Below, piece by piece: positions 27,899 to 36,755 of a DNA stretch of 64,000 nt (within the stretch, counting starts at the first letter, position 1; the number at the start of each line of letters is the position of its first letter). The position numbers were made by a program, and so were the translations under genes. The notes beneath the pieces are model-generated. The model did not search any database. It saw only the letters and a program-made list of their open reading frames with translations, and was not told the origin of the DNA. The stretch spans positions 28,050-92,049 of the forward strand of contig DEHV01000047.1 of NCBI GenBank assembly GCA_002352105.1, read 5' to 3'. Origin of the DNA: Chitinophagaceae bacterium UBA2791. GTDB lineage: Bacteria > Bacteroidota > Bacteroidia > Chitinophagales > Chitinophagaceae.

Positions 27899-30892
27899 AT
27901 GCAAATCATTAAAAGCATCATATACGGGTTAGCATTTTTATCTCTTGCCGCCTGCCGGCCTTCCAGCCGATTTTCGATCACAGTCGAAGAAGGCACAAAC
28001 ATGTCGGTAGCCGTATCGCCCGATCATAAAACGCTTGTAATGGCCTTGCAGGGCGTGCTGTGGACGCTGCCGGCTGAAGGGGGAGAGGCTGTGCGGATTA
28101 CGGACCAGTTCGCGGATGCGCAGGAGCCGGATTGGTCGCCGGATGGCGAGTATATCGCTTTTCATTCCTACCGGGATGGGAATTATCATATCTGGACGGT
28201 GCGAAAAGACGGGACCGATCTCCGCCGCCGGACCGCCGGCTTGTTTGACGACCGCGAACCCTCCTGGTCGCCGGATGGCAGGTCCATCGTCTTTTCTTCC
28301 GATCGGGCCGGCAATTACGATATCTGGCAGCTAAGCCTGGAGGATCATTCGCTAACCCAGCTTACCAGGGATCGCGCGAATGACAATAACCCGGCTTATT
28401 CGCGCGACGGCTCCCGGATTGCGTTCGTATCAGATCGCAAAGAGGCCGGGATATATATTTGGGAGAACGGCAGGGAGCAATTGTTCCATCCATCTTCCTA
28501 CCGGCTTGTAGCCCCCTCCTGGAGCCCGGGCGATAGGAAAATTTATTTTTCGGAGTACTTAAGCAAATCGATGCTGTTCGATGACAAGAATACCAGTATA
28601 GTATATGCGAAATCAGTGGATGAGGGAAAGGTTGAACAACTTTCTGACGAGAACGAAGACGTATTCCCTTTCCGCCCGGTTCCGTTAGACGAAGAGGTTT
28701 TCCTATATACGGCGGATGGACGCATTAAAAAAAGGTCGCCGGGAAAAGCTCAGCCGGAAACCATTCCCTTTACGGCCAGTTTCGTGGTGGACCGCCCGGC
28801 TTATAAAAGAAAGCAGTATGATTTTGATAACGATTCGAGCCAAAAAGCGCTGGGCATTGCAGGGCCTGTCATTTCCCCCGACGGCAGGAAGATCGCCTTT
28901 GCCGCGCTCGGCAACCTTTATGTGCAGGAGATAGACGGCGGTTTGCAGCAATTGACCAGCGATGCGTTTGTAGACCTTGAGCCGGACTGGTCGCCGGATG
29001 GCGGCAAACTGGCTTTCGTCACAGACAGGAATGGCCTGATGCAGGTATGGATCTACGATATGGCAAGCGCCACCGCCCGCGTATTAACAGACCAGCTAAA
29101 AGGAGAAATGAGCTTTCCGTCCTGGTCTCCGTCCGGGCGGCAAATTGCCTTTTATGTAACAGATTATCGTAAACGATGGGGGGGGGGAGTTCTGCATGTT
29201 GCCGACGCGGATGGCGCGCATCTCAGGCCATTGACCCATTCGATCGCAGTTCCTGGCAAGCCCAGTTGGTCGCCCGATGAAAAGACGATCGCGTTGGCGG
29301 CGCTAAAAGCGCACTCCACCCGCTTCCGCGAAGGTCATAATGAGTTTATGCTGGTGAACGTACAGGATGGCGGTACACGGTGGGTTACTCCCGACACCAC
29401 CAGTTCGTTGAGCGTGCGCAATCAGAATGGCCCCGCCTGGTCTCCGGATGGAAGCCGGTTTGCGTATGTCAATAAGGGTTTCCTGTACACCGTTGCCATA
29501 GATCCTTCGGGCGCTATCGCGGGTAATCCGGTGTTGCATAATGCCGCATTGACAGATAATATCAGTTGGACAAAAGACGGGAAATCCCTTTTATATCTTG
29601 AAACAGACCGTCTGAAAAAACAATCGACGGAGGATGGAACGTCCCGAGAGATTGTCCTGGACCTGGCCTGGAAGCAGGAAAGGCCTTCGCAACAATATAT
29701 TTTGCATGCCGGCAAATTGATCACGGGGAAAGACGACGCATACCAGGAGGATATGGATATCTATATAACGGGTAACCGAATACGAAAAATAGCACACCGG
29801 TCCGGCCGCGAAAAAGATATCCCGGTTATTGACGCATCAGACAAGGTAGTGATGCCGGGGCTGTTTGAAATGCATACCCACCAGAGCGCTGAGGCCGGCG
29901 AGGCGCTGGGCAAGATCTGGCTGTCCTACGGCATCACATCCGTGAGGGAACCTGGCGCTGATCCGTATGAAGCGTTGGAGCGAAAGGAAGCCTGGGCCAG
30001 CGGCGTGCGGCCAGGTCCCCGGAATTTCTTTACAGGGGTATTGATGGATGGCAATCGCGTTGCGTACGGCCTTGCCGGCAGCGTGGTGGAAAAAGAGCAG
30101 GTTCGCCAGGAATTGAACCGGGCTGCTGCGCTTGGCTATGACCTGTTAAAGACATATGTCCGGATGCCCGATTCCATTCAGCAATTGCTGACAGAAGGGG
30201 CTCATGCGCTGGGTATTCCTATTTCATCGCATGAACTATACCCCGCTGTCAGTTATAATGTTGATGCCATTGAGCACCTGGCGGGCACCAGCAGGCGGGG
30301 ATATTCGATGATGCTGGACGGGAGTTTCAGGACCTATGACGACGTAATAGAACTGATTGCCCGCTCCGGCATCAATATTACGCCAACCTTGTGCCTGCGC
30401 ACGGGTTTCCAGCGCCTCGCTAAGCAGTACGACGAATTGCTCGCGGATGCCCGGTCCAGGAAATTCGTAGGCGAGGAGCTGATAGCTGCGCAACTGCAAC
30501 AGGCGGCGCGATACGATTCGGTCAAAACGCCGCGGTCTGACGCCAATTACAAGGCGTTGTTGACGACCATCAAAGCCATTGCAGATGCCGGCGGCAGCAT
30601 AACCGCCGGTACAGACGCCCCCTTTGCATTGTGGGGCGTGAGTCTGCATAGCGAGCTTTGGATACTGGTCGACGCGGGACTAACGCCTTTCCAGGCGCTT
30701 CAGACCGCCACCCTGAATGCAGCAAGGGCTGTCGGGGTTGATAAAGACCTGGGCAGTATTGAAACAGGCAAGCTTGCCGACCTGGTCATCGTTGAAGGAG
30801 ATCCCCTTCGCAGGATACAGGATGCGATGAAAGTCAGAAAAGTGATCAGGAACGGGATCGTATATGATACGGACCAATGGCTAAACCAATAA
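27899..30892 (+). CDS. TolB/WD40-like propeller fused to amidohydrolase, lipoprotein
   Basis: 997 residues from the ATG at 27899; a TTG two codons earlier is less likely. Lipobox LAAC gives an acylated Cys at about residue 18. Residues 30 to about 600 are PD40/TolB-type repeats, with SPDG motifs recurring about every 45 residues. The C-terminal ~370 residues are a cyclic amidohydrolase (imidazolonepropionase/prolidase-like): metal motif HTH at about 659-661, later His in SSHELYP, and the Asp of GTDAPF. Such proteins hydrolyse amide or ester-like bonds of cyclic or peptide-like substrates. It is 22 bases upstream of the RraA-like gene. The substrate is not predictable. Confidence 0.85.
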   Translation: MQIIKSIIYGLAFLSLAACRPSSRFSITVEEGTNMSVAVSPDHKTLVMALQGVLWTLPAEGGEAVRITDQFADAQEPDWSPDGEYIAFHSYRDGNYHIWTVRKDGTDLRRRTAGLFDDREPSWSPDGRSIVFSSDRAGNYDIWQLSLEDHSLTQLTRDRANDNNPAYSRDGSRIAFVSDRKEAGIYIWENGREQLFHPSSYRLVAPSWSPGDRKIYFSEYLSKSMLFDDKNTSIVYAKSVDEGKVEQLSDENEDVFPFRPVPLDEEVFLYTADGRIKKRSPGKAQPETIPFTASFVVDRPAYKRKQYDFDNDSSQKALGIAGPVISPDGRKIAFAALGNLYVQEIDGGLQQLTSDAFVDLEPDWSPDGGKLAFVTDRNGLMQVWIYDMASATARVLTDQLKGEMSFPSWSPSGRQIAFYVTDYRKRWGGGVLHVADADGAHLRPLTHSIAVPGKPSWSPDEKTIALAALKAHSTRFREGHNEFMLVNVQDGGTRWVTPDTTSSLSVRNQNGPAWSPDGSRFAYVNKGFLYTVAIDPSGAIAGNPVLHNAALTDNISWTKDGKSLLYLETDRLKKQSTEDGTSREIVLDLAWKQERPSQQYILHAGKLITGKDDAYQEDMDIYITGNRIRKIAHRSGREKDIPVIDASDKVVMPGLFEMHTHQSAEAGEALGKIWLSYGITSVREPGADPYEALERKEAWASGVRPGPRNFFTGVLMDGNRVAYGLAGSVVEKEQVRQELNRAAALGYDLLKTYVRMPDSIQQLLTEGAHALGIPISSHELYPAVSYNVDAIEHLAGTSRRGYSMMLDGSFRTYDDVIELIARSGINITPTLCLRTGFQRLAKQYDELLADARSRKFVGEELIAAQLQQAARYDSVKTPRSDANYKALLTTIKAIADAGGSITAGTDAPFALWGVSLHSELWILVDAGLTPFQALQTATLNAARAVGVDKDLGSIETGKLADLVIVEGDPLRRIQDAMKVRKVIRNGIVYDTDQWLNQ

Positions 30893-30914
30893 CAATACAG
30901 GAAAATTTAGTTGT

Positions 30915-31850
30915 ATGAAAATGTATAAGATTTTTTTTACCGGGTTTGTCGCTTTTTGTTTGACTGCTTCCTCCGCAAAAACGCAGAATATTACCATTAC
31001 GCGCCAGGAGATGATTGAACTGACCCCGAAATGGAAGGGAGAACGGTTTGCAGATGGTCGCCCGAAGGTATCGGATGATTTACTCGAACGATTGAAAAGT
31101 ATTCCCCTGGAACAGGCATGGGGGGTACTCAGGGGAGAGGGCTACCTGAACCAGTATGAAACAAATTGGGTAAATATACACGCAGGCGAAGTATTGGTGG
31201 GCCGCGCGCTTACCGCCCAGTATATGCCCATCCGCCCCGAGGTTCGGGAACAACTGGAAAAAAAGGCGGCTCGGGAGGGGCGGGTAGGAGACATGGTATC
31301 CTGGCCGATAGATATGCTGGTAAAAGGGGATGTATATGTAGCCGATTCCTATGGCAAACTGGAGGACGGCCCTATTATCGGGAGCAATCTGGGTACGGCC
31401 ATACTTTTCCGTTCAGGAAACGGGGTAGTGTTCAATGGAACGGTAAGGGATATGCGCGATTTGGCGGCGATGCCTGGCTTCACCTCCTTTGTAAGAGGCG
31501 ATCATCCTTCTCACCAGCGGGAGATGATGCTGAAGGGGATCAATGTGGCCATTCGTATCGGGCCGGTGACCGTTTTGCCAGGCGATGTTGTCCTGGGATA
31601 CCTGGGCGGCGTGGCTTTTATTCCTCCGCACCTGGTTGAAAAAGTAGTAAAGACAGGCGAGATAGTGTTGCTGCGCGACGAGTTTGGACAGCTGCGCCTG
31701 CGCGAAGGAAAATACACGCCCGGGCAGATCGACGACCGCTGGAGCGATGCAATCGAAAAGGACTTTTCGCAATGGCTGGATCAGAATCCCGGTAAATTGA
31801 AATTTTCAAAAGCTGAAATGCAGGAGCTATTGAAAAACCGCACCTGGTAG
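30915..31850 (+). CDS. Exported RraA-family protein
   Basis: 311 residues with a Sec signal peptide (ITF-like hydrophobic stretch IFFTGFVAFCLTASSA). The rest is the RraA / HMG-aldolase / demethylmenaquinone methyltransferase-like fold. The family signature is GSNLGTAILF followed by VVFNGTVRDMRDL, where the Arg-Asp pair corresponds to the metal and substrate site of 4-hydroxy-4-methyl-2-oxoglutarate aldolases. A C-terminal extension of about 70 residues follows. RraA relatives are normally cytosolic, so export is unusual. It ends the plus-strand catabolic run and is probably co-transcribed with the amidohydrolase. Either an aldolase/lyase role or a non-catalytic one is possible. Confidence 0.8.
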   Translation: MKMYKIFFTGFVAFCLTASSAKTQNITITRQEMIELTPKWKGERFADGRPKVSDDLLERLKSIPLEQAWGVLRGEGYLNQYETNWVNIHAGEVLVGRALTAQYMPIRPEVREQLEKKAAREGRVGDMVSWPIDMLVKGDVYVADSYGKLEDGPIIGSNLGTAILFRSGNGVVFNGTVRDMRDLAAMPGFTSFVRGDHPSHQREMMLKGINVAIRIGPVTVLPGDVVLGYLGGVAFIPPHLVEKVVKTGEIVLLRDEFGQLRLREGKYTPGQIDDRWSDAIEKDFSQWLDQNPGKLKFSKAEMQELLKNRTW

Positions 31851-31871
31851 TTGATGAATAGTCCTGATTCC

Positions 31872-32399
31872 CTAACCTGGTTTTGAGCGGCTTTGCCTTG
31901 CCATTATTCTTTTGGCCCTGCTTCTGAATGCGGCGCTGGCTTCGTCCCAGTGTTCTTCAATGATCAACTGTATTTCCGGGAATATTTCAGGATAGTCTTC
32001 GGTCATTTTTTCGAGGATGCTTAATGAAAACGCGCGCACGGCAATGGGCGACCGGGGATCGGAAATAAAGCCGAAGCAGGCGTCCATTAACCGGCCCTGG
32101 AATCGTTTAGGAACAGGGGTATACTGAAAAAGCCGGGTAATGTTCCTGGATATGGCAGGATGAATATTGGGCGTGGTCAGCATTTTAAGCAGCTGATCAA
32201 AATAGGGCAGGGCAAGGCCGGGACAGCTCTGTACGCAATAGCTTAGCGGCCAGCCGGCTCTCTGCCTGACCAGGGCATCGCCGGAAAGAAAAAGGTTCAT
32301 CAGCCTGGCGAACTTCCGGGGATCCTCGCCGATATAGGCGACAATGGCATCGCATTGCTCTTTCGAATGTTCCTTCAATAAGGTTTTTTCAAGATCCAT
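31872..32399 (-). CDS. HEAT-repeat-like protein of unknown function
   Basis: 175 residues from the ATG at 32399 (MDLEKTLLKEH). The frame continues upstream to 32453 but that part overlaps the flippase end. The sequence is almost entirely helical with armadillo/HEAT-like spacing (RLMNLFLSGDALVRQRAGW, RSPIAVRAFSLSILEKM), suggesting a small protein-protein interaction scaffold. No signal peptide or catalytic motif is seen. It starts four bases after the flippase stop on the same strand, so the two are co-transcribed. I do not recognise a named family. Confidence 0.7.
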   Translation of the reverse strand: MDLEKTLLKEHSKEQCDAIVAYIGEDPRKFARLMNLFLSGDALVRQRAGWPLSYCVQSCPGLALPYFDQLLKMLTTPNIHPAISRNITRLFQYTPVPKRFQGRLMDACFGFISDPRSPIAVRAFSLSILEKMTEDYPEIFPEIQLIIEEHWDEASAAFRSRAKRIMARQSRSKPG

Positions 32400-32403
32400 G
32401 GTT

Positions 32404-33753
32404 CTATTTGAAAAATTTTGCCGTATAGGCGCCGAATCCCTTATACCTGTCAAGGCAAAACAATAAAATATTCCTTAATTCCAAATGGATATAGTTTTTA
32501 AGTATGGTGATCATCGCAAAGAGCGACAAAATATAAAAGGCGATGGCGGCATACGCGGCGCCTATAGGGCCCGACAGCCGTATGCCCAGATAAGTAAGCA
32601 GCAGGCTGAGCAGCATAAAGACCAGGTTGACGCGGAAATTAATATGCGGTTTTCCTATGGCGTCGAGCGTGGATCCGAATTGATAGCTCAGCGGCCTGGC
32701 AATACTGAACAGGATGGTTAGCTGCAGTATAGGAATGGCCGGGTAATATTCTTCTCCGGCAATAAGGTAGATGATCTGGCGGGGGAAGATGAAGATAAAC
32801 AGGGAGATGGGAATGATCAGCGCCAGTATGGTTCCCACCATCTGCTCAAAATAATATTTCACCCTGTCCAATCCTTTTATTTGCAAGGCTTCGACATTTT
32901 TAGGATATAGCACGTCGGCGGCCGCCAGCGAAGGCATGTCCACCATGTTGTTGATGCGGGCCACTGTATTGTAGTAGGCCACATAGTTTTTCCCCGCAAG
33001 GGGATCCAGCATATTGGCGGTAAGGAGGTGGTCGAAGCTACGGGCCAGGGTAGAAAACAGGTTGGCGAAAAAAGTGAATTTTCCAAAATGGAATAATTTT
33101 CGGATCAGCAAGGGATCATGTTCGTACCGCCGAATGATAAGGCGATGCGATTTAACCAGTATATAGACGAGAGAGGCTGTAAGAGCGAGGATCTGTAGTA
33201 GCAATGCGTTTAATAAGGTGAAATGATCGGAAAAAAAACAATACAGGGTCAGTAATCCCAGGAAAAAAATAGCGTACCGGATACAGGAGGCCGCGAACAG
33301 GGTGGAAAAACGATAATGCGACTGGAGAATGATCTCGCAGTGGTTGTAGGGGATCAATAAAAGGATCAGGAAGCTGCTTTTGACCAGCAGTTCGGTCAGG
33401 ACATTTGTTTTTAGCAGCGTGGCTAAAAGGTTTCCGCCGGCGAGGATCATGAATATGACGATCAGCGAGAATACTGCATTCAGCAGCAGGGAGGCCGATT
33501 GAATGGTATTTTTTTTGCCGGCATATTCGGGGAGTCCCAGGAACCGGATGGAGGCATTTCTGATCAGTCCCTGTTTCACCACTTCAAAAAGGGAGAACAG
33601 GGTGATAAACAAGGCCCAGGTTCCATTTGTTTCTGTAGAAAATCCCCTGACCAGGATCATAAAGGAACCCACGCCAAAGAAGAACAGCGAAAATCTTTGC
33701 AGAAACGCGTAAAAAAGCGAATTAAACCAGAACGATCTTTCAGGCAGTTTCAA
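32404..33753 (-). CDS. Polysaccharide/lipid-linked oligosaccharide flippase (Wzx/MATE-like)
   Basis: 449 residues with about 12-14 hydrophobic segments. It resembles the oligosaccharide flippase branch of the MOP superfamily: an N-terminal FFGVGSFMILVRGFSTETNGTW segment, a central charged loop with KNVEALQ and FPRQIIYLIAGEEYYPAIPIL near the start of the second half. It would move a lipid-linked glycan across the inner membrane. No glycosyltransferases lie nearby, so the glycan is unknown. The HEAT-like protein follows immediately downstream. Confidence 0.82.
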   Translation of the reverse strand: MKLPERSFWFNSLFYAFLQRFSLFFFGVGSFMILVRGFSTETNGTWALFITLFSLFEVVKQGLIRNASIRFLGLPEYAGKKNTIQSASLLLNAVFSLIVIFMILAGGNLLATLLKTNVLTELLVKSSFLILLLIPYNHCEIILQSHYRFSTLFAASCIRYAIFFLGLLTLYCFFSDHFTLLNALLLQILALTASLVYILVKSHRLIIRRYEHDPLLIRKLFHFGKFTFFANLFSTLARSFDHLLTANMLDPLAGKNYVAYYNTVARINNMVDMPSLAAADVLYPKNVEALQIKGLDRVKYYFEQMVGTILALIIPISLFIFIFPRQIIYLIAGEEYYPAIPILQLTILFSIARPLSYQFGSTLDAIGKPHINFRVNLVFMLLSLLLTYLGIRLSGPIGAAYAAIAFYILSLFAMITILKNYIHLELRNILLFCLDRYKGFGAYTAKFFK

Positions 33754-34012
33754 ACAAAAAGGATTGTCGGTGATGAATATGCCAAATTAGCGTTTTTGAG
33801 CCGATTTTATTGTATGGGAGATAAAGAAGGTTCGATCCGAAATTTCCGCAGCCGCTAAGGTTAAAAGGGTTTACTTTTACCTACAAGGATTCTTAGGCGC
33901 CGAAGAGGCTGGTCACAATGCATCCGCAGGCTTTGAGTTTCCTGAAGCCGCAGGACCTTAGCGTTCCCTATGAGATGGTTCGCAGACAATTAAACAGCAG
34001 ACAATTAAAATT

Positions 34013-34570
34013 ATGAGAAAAATCGTTGGGGGAATAAATATGACGCTTGATGGGTTTTGCGATCATACGGCAATAGATCCGGATCAGGAAATACATCAGC
34101 ATTATGCCGACCTGTTGCACAATGCCGACGCCGTTCTATATGGCAGGATAACCTACCAGCTTATGGAATACTGGAAAACAGTGGTGAAGGAACCTACCGG
34201 CGACAAATCAACGGATGAATTTGCGGTACGAATGGATAATATTCCAAAAATTGTTTTTTCCCGCACGCTGAAAAACCTGGAATGGGAAACAGCCAGGCTG
34301 GCAGACCGGGCTATTGAAGAAGAGGCCCTGGCGCTTAAACAGTCCGGCAATGGGGAAAGGGATATCCTGGTCGGCAGCCGGAGCCTGATCATAAGCTTAA
34401 TGAAACTTAATTTAATTGACGAGCTCCAGCTTTGTGTTCATCCTGTTATAGCAGGGAGCGGTTTGCCATTATTTGAAAACATAGGCGACAGGTTTATGCT
34501 TAAACTTTTAAAGACAAAAACCTTCGGCTCCGGCGCAGTATTATTTTACTACGAGCCGAACCGGTCCTGA
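34013..34570 (+). CDS. Dihydrofolate reductase-like (RibD C-terminal fold) protein
   Basis: 185 residues. Begins MRKIVGGINMTLDGF, the usual start of the YwjB/YyaP-like RibD_C family. It continues with AVLYGRITYQLMEYW, a substrate/NADPH-side motif (IVFSRTL), the nucleotide-binding LVGSRSLI and the closing stretch LCVHPVIAGSGLPLFE. Members bind NADPH, but most have no defined substrate; this is not the essential folA. It stands alone, with 258 bases before it and 570 after. Confidence 0.85.
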   Translation: MRKIVGGINMTLDGFCDHTAIDPDQEIHQHYADLLHNADAVLYGRITYQLMEYWKTVVKEPTGDKSTDEFAVRMDNIPKIVFSRTLKNLEWETARLADRAIEEEALALKQSGNGERDILVGSRSLIISLMKLNLIDELQLCVHPVIAGSGLPLFENIGDRFMLKLLKTKTFGSGAVLFYYEPNRS

Positions 34571-34930
34571 GCGAACCAGATGCAGGGGAGTAGCCGTAAG
34601 TTATTAAAAAGAATACCTGCCGTAATCCCGCGAAATCATCGAATTTCGGAAAATTCATTGGTTAATTTTAGCTAAATCCATTTCCAGGAGAGCCGCTGCC
34701 AAATTCCGGTTTTGGATGGGCAGCCCGGATTCATTACCCGTCTTATGGTTTCCATTGCCTTTATCCATTCTCTCAAAAATATTCATAAATATATAATCAA
34801 TTGCGTAACCGTTATGTAACTACGGCAATTGAATGATTTCCGACAAAATTCAGTTTATAAGGCTGGCACAATTTAGCAGCGGTAGGAGGCAGGAGAGTGA
34901 TAGATTAAATGAACGGCGCCAAACGGTATT
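34571..34930. other. Intergenic stretch without recognised features
   Basis: AT-rich bases between the DHFR-like gene and a doubtful short ORF. I see no gene, RNA or clear hairpin here. The composition suggests decayed or non-coding DNA bordering the AT-rich accessory patch. Confidence 0.4.
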
Positions 34931-35128
34931 TTGTTAGAAGCGTTTGATTGGTTTTTAGATGTTTGGCCAGTCAAATCTGATATTTTAAAAGAAGTAGGAG
35001 AGAATAGGGGAGCGCATTGGGATTGGGCGTACGCTGTTTCAGCAACACAAATGAACGGATATAAAGGCGATTTGAATTTTGGTCGCGTATATTATGGTCT
35101 CGCAAATCATAACGACGTAATTTTATAG
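34931..35128 (+). CDS. Short ORF, uncertain; possibly a gene remnant
   Basis: 65 codons from a TTG. The product is rich in Trp and Tyr (EAFDWFLDVWPV, GAHWDWAYAV) and ends HNDVIL, looking like the piece of a globular protein rather than random translation. I do not recognise a family. It ends 13 bases before the oxidoreductase start. It may be a fragment of a horizontally acquired gene or spurious. Confidence 0.3.
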   Translation: MLEAFDWFLDVWPVKSDILKEVGENRGAHWDWAYAVSATQMNGYKGDLNFGRVYYGLANHNDVIL

Positions 35129-35141
35129 AAAATGTAGAGCG

Positions 35142-36116
35142 ATGAAAGCGGCTGTTGTATTTCAGAAAGGCGAGATGCCTAAATATGTTGAAGATTTTGC
35201 AGAACCTGAGGCCCTGAATGAAAATGAAGCGTTGATTTCCGTAAAAGCTTCCGCCGTAAAAAATCTTGATAAAATGCGGGCAAGCGGGAAGCATTATTCT
35301 ACCCAAAATGAAAAATGGACGGCAAAAGTCGTAGGAAGCGATGGCGTGGGGTTGCTTGCCGATGGAACCCGGGTTTATGCTATCGGCGTAAATGGAATGA
35401 TCGCTGAAAAGGCGATTGTGCAGAAAGATATATTGATAAAATTGCCGGAGTGCATTGATGACGCCACGGCCGCCGCATTGCCGAACGCGGTTATGGGATC
35501 TGCGCTGGCTTTACGTTTTCGAGCAGGATTGCAGAACGGCGAGACGGTCCTGGTAAATGGGGCTACCGGCGTTACGGGAAAAATGGCGGTGCAGATCGCT
35601 AAATATTATGGGGCCAAAAAAGTAGTGGCTACGGGCAGGAATGAACGGACATTAAAAGAGCTGTTACAGTTGGGCGCTGACGAGACGATCCCGCTCAGGC
35701 AACATGACGAAGATCTTGTTACACAAATAAAGAAGGCTCACCGACAAGATCCTATTGATATAGTGGTTGATTATCTGTGGGGGCATAGCGCTGAATTAAT
35801 TTTACATTCATTCAAGGGCGATGGCGGAGATTCGCGCCGGATCCGTTTTGTCACGGTAGGCGGCATGGCCGGCGATACCATAACTTTATCTTCATCGATA
35901 TTGCGCAGCACGGACATTCAGATTCTGGGTTCAGGATTAGGAAGCTGGTCGCGTACGGATGTTAAACGCCTGGTTACTGAAATGCTTCCGGAAATGTTTC
36001 AACTTGCCGCCGATGGAAAATTGAAGATCGACGCCATAAATATGCCTTTGCAAGAAATAGAAAAAGCCTGGGATATGAATGTGGAGGGCGGGAAGCGCCT
36101 GGTGATCCTGATCTGA
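35142..36116 (+). CDS. Quinone oxidoreductase-like medium-chain dehydrogenase
   Basis: 324 residues of the zinc-independent quinone oxidoreductase branch of the MDR superfamily. A GroES-like N-terminal domain (LISVKASAVKNLDKMRASG) is followed by a Rossmann domain with the nucleotide motif NGATGVTG at about residues 144-151. The cysteine cluster of the structural zinc site is absent, as expected for this branch. It would reduce quinones or activated alkenes with NADPH. It appears to be single-gene, and the AT-rich toxin-antitoxin patch begins shortly after. Confidence 0.87.
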   Translation: MKAAVVFQKGEMPKYVEDFAEPEALNENEALISVKASAVKNLDKMRASGKHYSTQNEKWTAKVVGSDGVGLLADGTRVYAIGVNGMIAEKAIVQKDILIKLPECIDDATAAALPNAVMGSALALRFRAGLQNGETVLVNGATGVTGKMAVQIAKYYGAKKVVATGRNERTLKELLQLGADETIPLRQHDEDLVTQIKKAHRQDPIDIVVDYLWGHSAELILHSFKGDGGDSRRIRFVTVGGMAGDTITLSSSILRSTDIQILGSGLGSWSRTDVKRLVTEMLPEMFQLAADGKLKIDAINMPLQEIEKAWDMNVEGGKRLVILI

Positions 36117-36188
36117 GAAAGGCGCCTGGCAGGTCTGGCCGGATTAATTAATCCGATCGGCAATCAGTACGCTATATTTTTTGTCATT

Positions 36189-36488
36189 TTAGGTCTCTAC
36201 ATTGAAACTTACCTTTGCGCCCAATGCTTCAAAAACTTTCAGAATAGTTTCAAACCTCGCATTTTTTACGCTGTTTTCAATCTTCGAGATTTGGGCTTTC
36301 TGTACGCCAACCAATTCACCTAATTGCTCTTGTGTAAGGTTGCGTTCTTTTCTCGCTTGCTTGATGGCTTGTCCTAATAAGTCAATGCGCAACTCATTTT
36401 CAAAAGCATCGCGTCTTTTTGTGCCAGGTTTATCGATGTGCTTGTCAATCATTGTGTCAAGCGAAACGGTTTTGAATTTGTCTGCCAT
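36189..36488 (-). CDS. HigA-like XRE-family antitoxin (partner toxin decayed)
   Basis: 99 residues. The N-terminal ~40 residues are a helical linker (KRRDAFENELRIDLLGQAI), followed by a Cro/C1-type HTH (LTQEQLGELVGVQKAQISKIENS) and a short tail. This is the usual antitoxin of Bacteroidota HigB/RelE toxins, where toxin precedes antitoxin. The expected toxin is just upstream on the same strand, but it is a 164-bp frameshifted remnant (36491-36654), so this antitoxin is orphaned. It may still bind its operator or cross-neutralise a related toxin. Confidence 0.85.
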   Translation of the reverse strand: MADKFKTVSLDTMIDKHIDKPGTKRRDAFENELRIDLLGQAIKQARKERNLTQEQLGELVGVQKAQISKIENSVKNARFETILKVFEALGAKVSFNVET

Positions 36489-36490
36489 AG

Positions 36491-36654
36491 TTATCTCTTT
36501 TGACGAATGAAGTCGTTTAGTTTCTTGAAGAGCTCGCTGTCGCTCACAAATTGAGATTTTTTGATATTGTAATAAATCTTCTCTCGTGTTGTCGTCAAGG
36601 GTTTCTAAGAACTATGGCTTCGGGTAATAACTCTACATCAAAATAGGACTTCAT
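36491..36654 (-). pseudogene. HigB/RelE-type toxin remnant, frameshifted and truncated
   Basis: Read from an ATG at 36654: MKSYFDVELLPEAIV, the standard start of a Bacteroidota HigB-like toxin. After this, a 2-base loss shifts the frame to LETLDDNTRE, and a second 2-base loss shifts it again to KIYYNIKKSQFVSDSELF followed by KKLNDFIRQKR and a stop. Only about 55 codons remain of an expected ~110; the central and C-terminal catalytic part is gone. The stop lies two bases before the antitoxin ATG, the normal junction, which suggests an internal deletion rather than loss of the whole 3' end. Confidence 0.8.
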
Positions 36655-36755
36655 TCCTAAGATTTTACAAAGAAAAATATTTCCCAAATGGGAAACAAAT
36701 TTCTTTAATTAAATGTCGGGAAAATTTTTGCCATAGATGGTGGTTTCTATAGTAA

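Noticed and set aside
6003..31850. Polysaccharide utilisation locus
   Set aside because: SusC/SusD pairs are present, but no glycoside hydrolase, lyase or sulfatase was seen across the region, so a glycan substrate is not supported.
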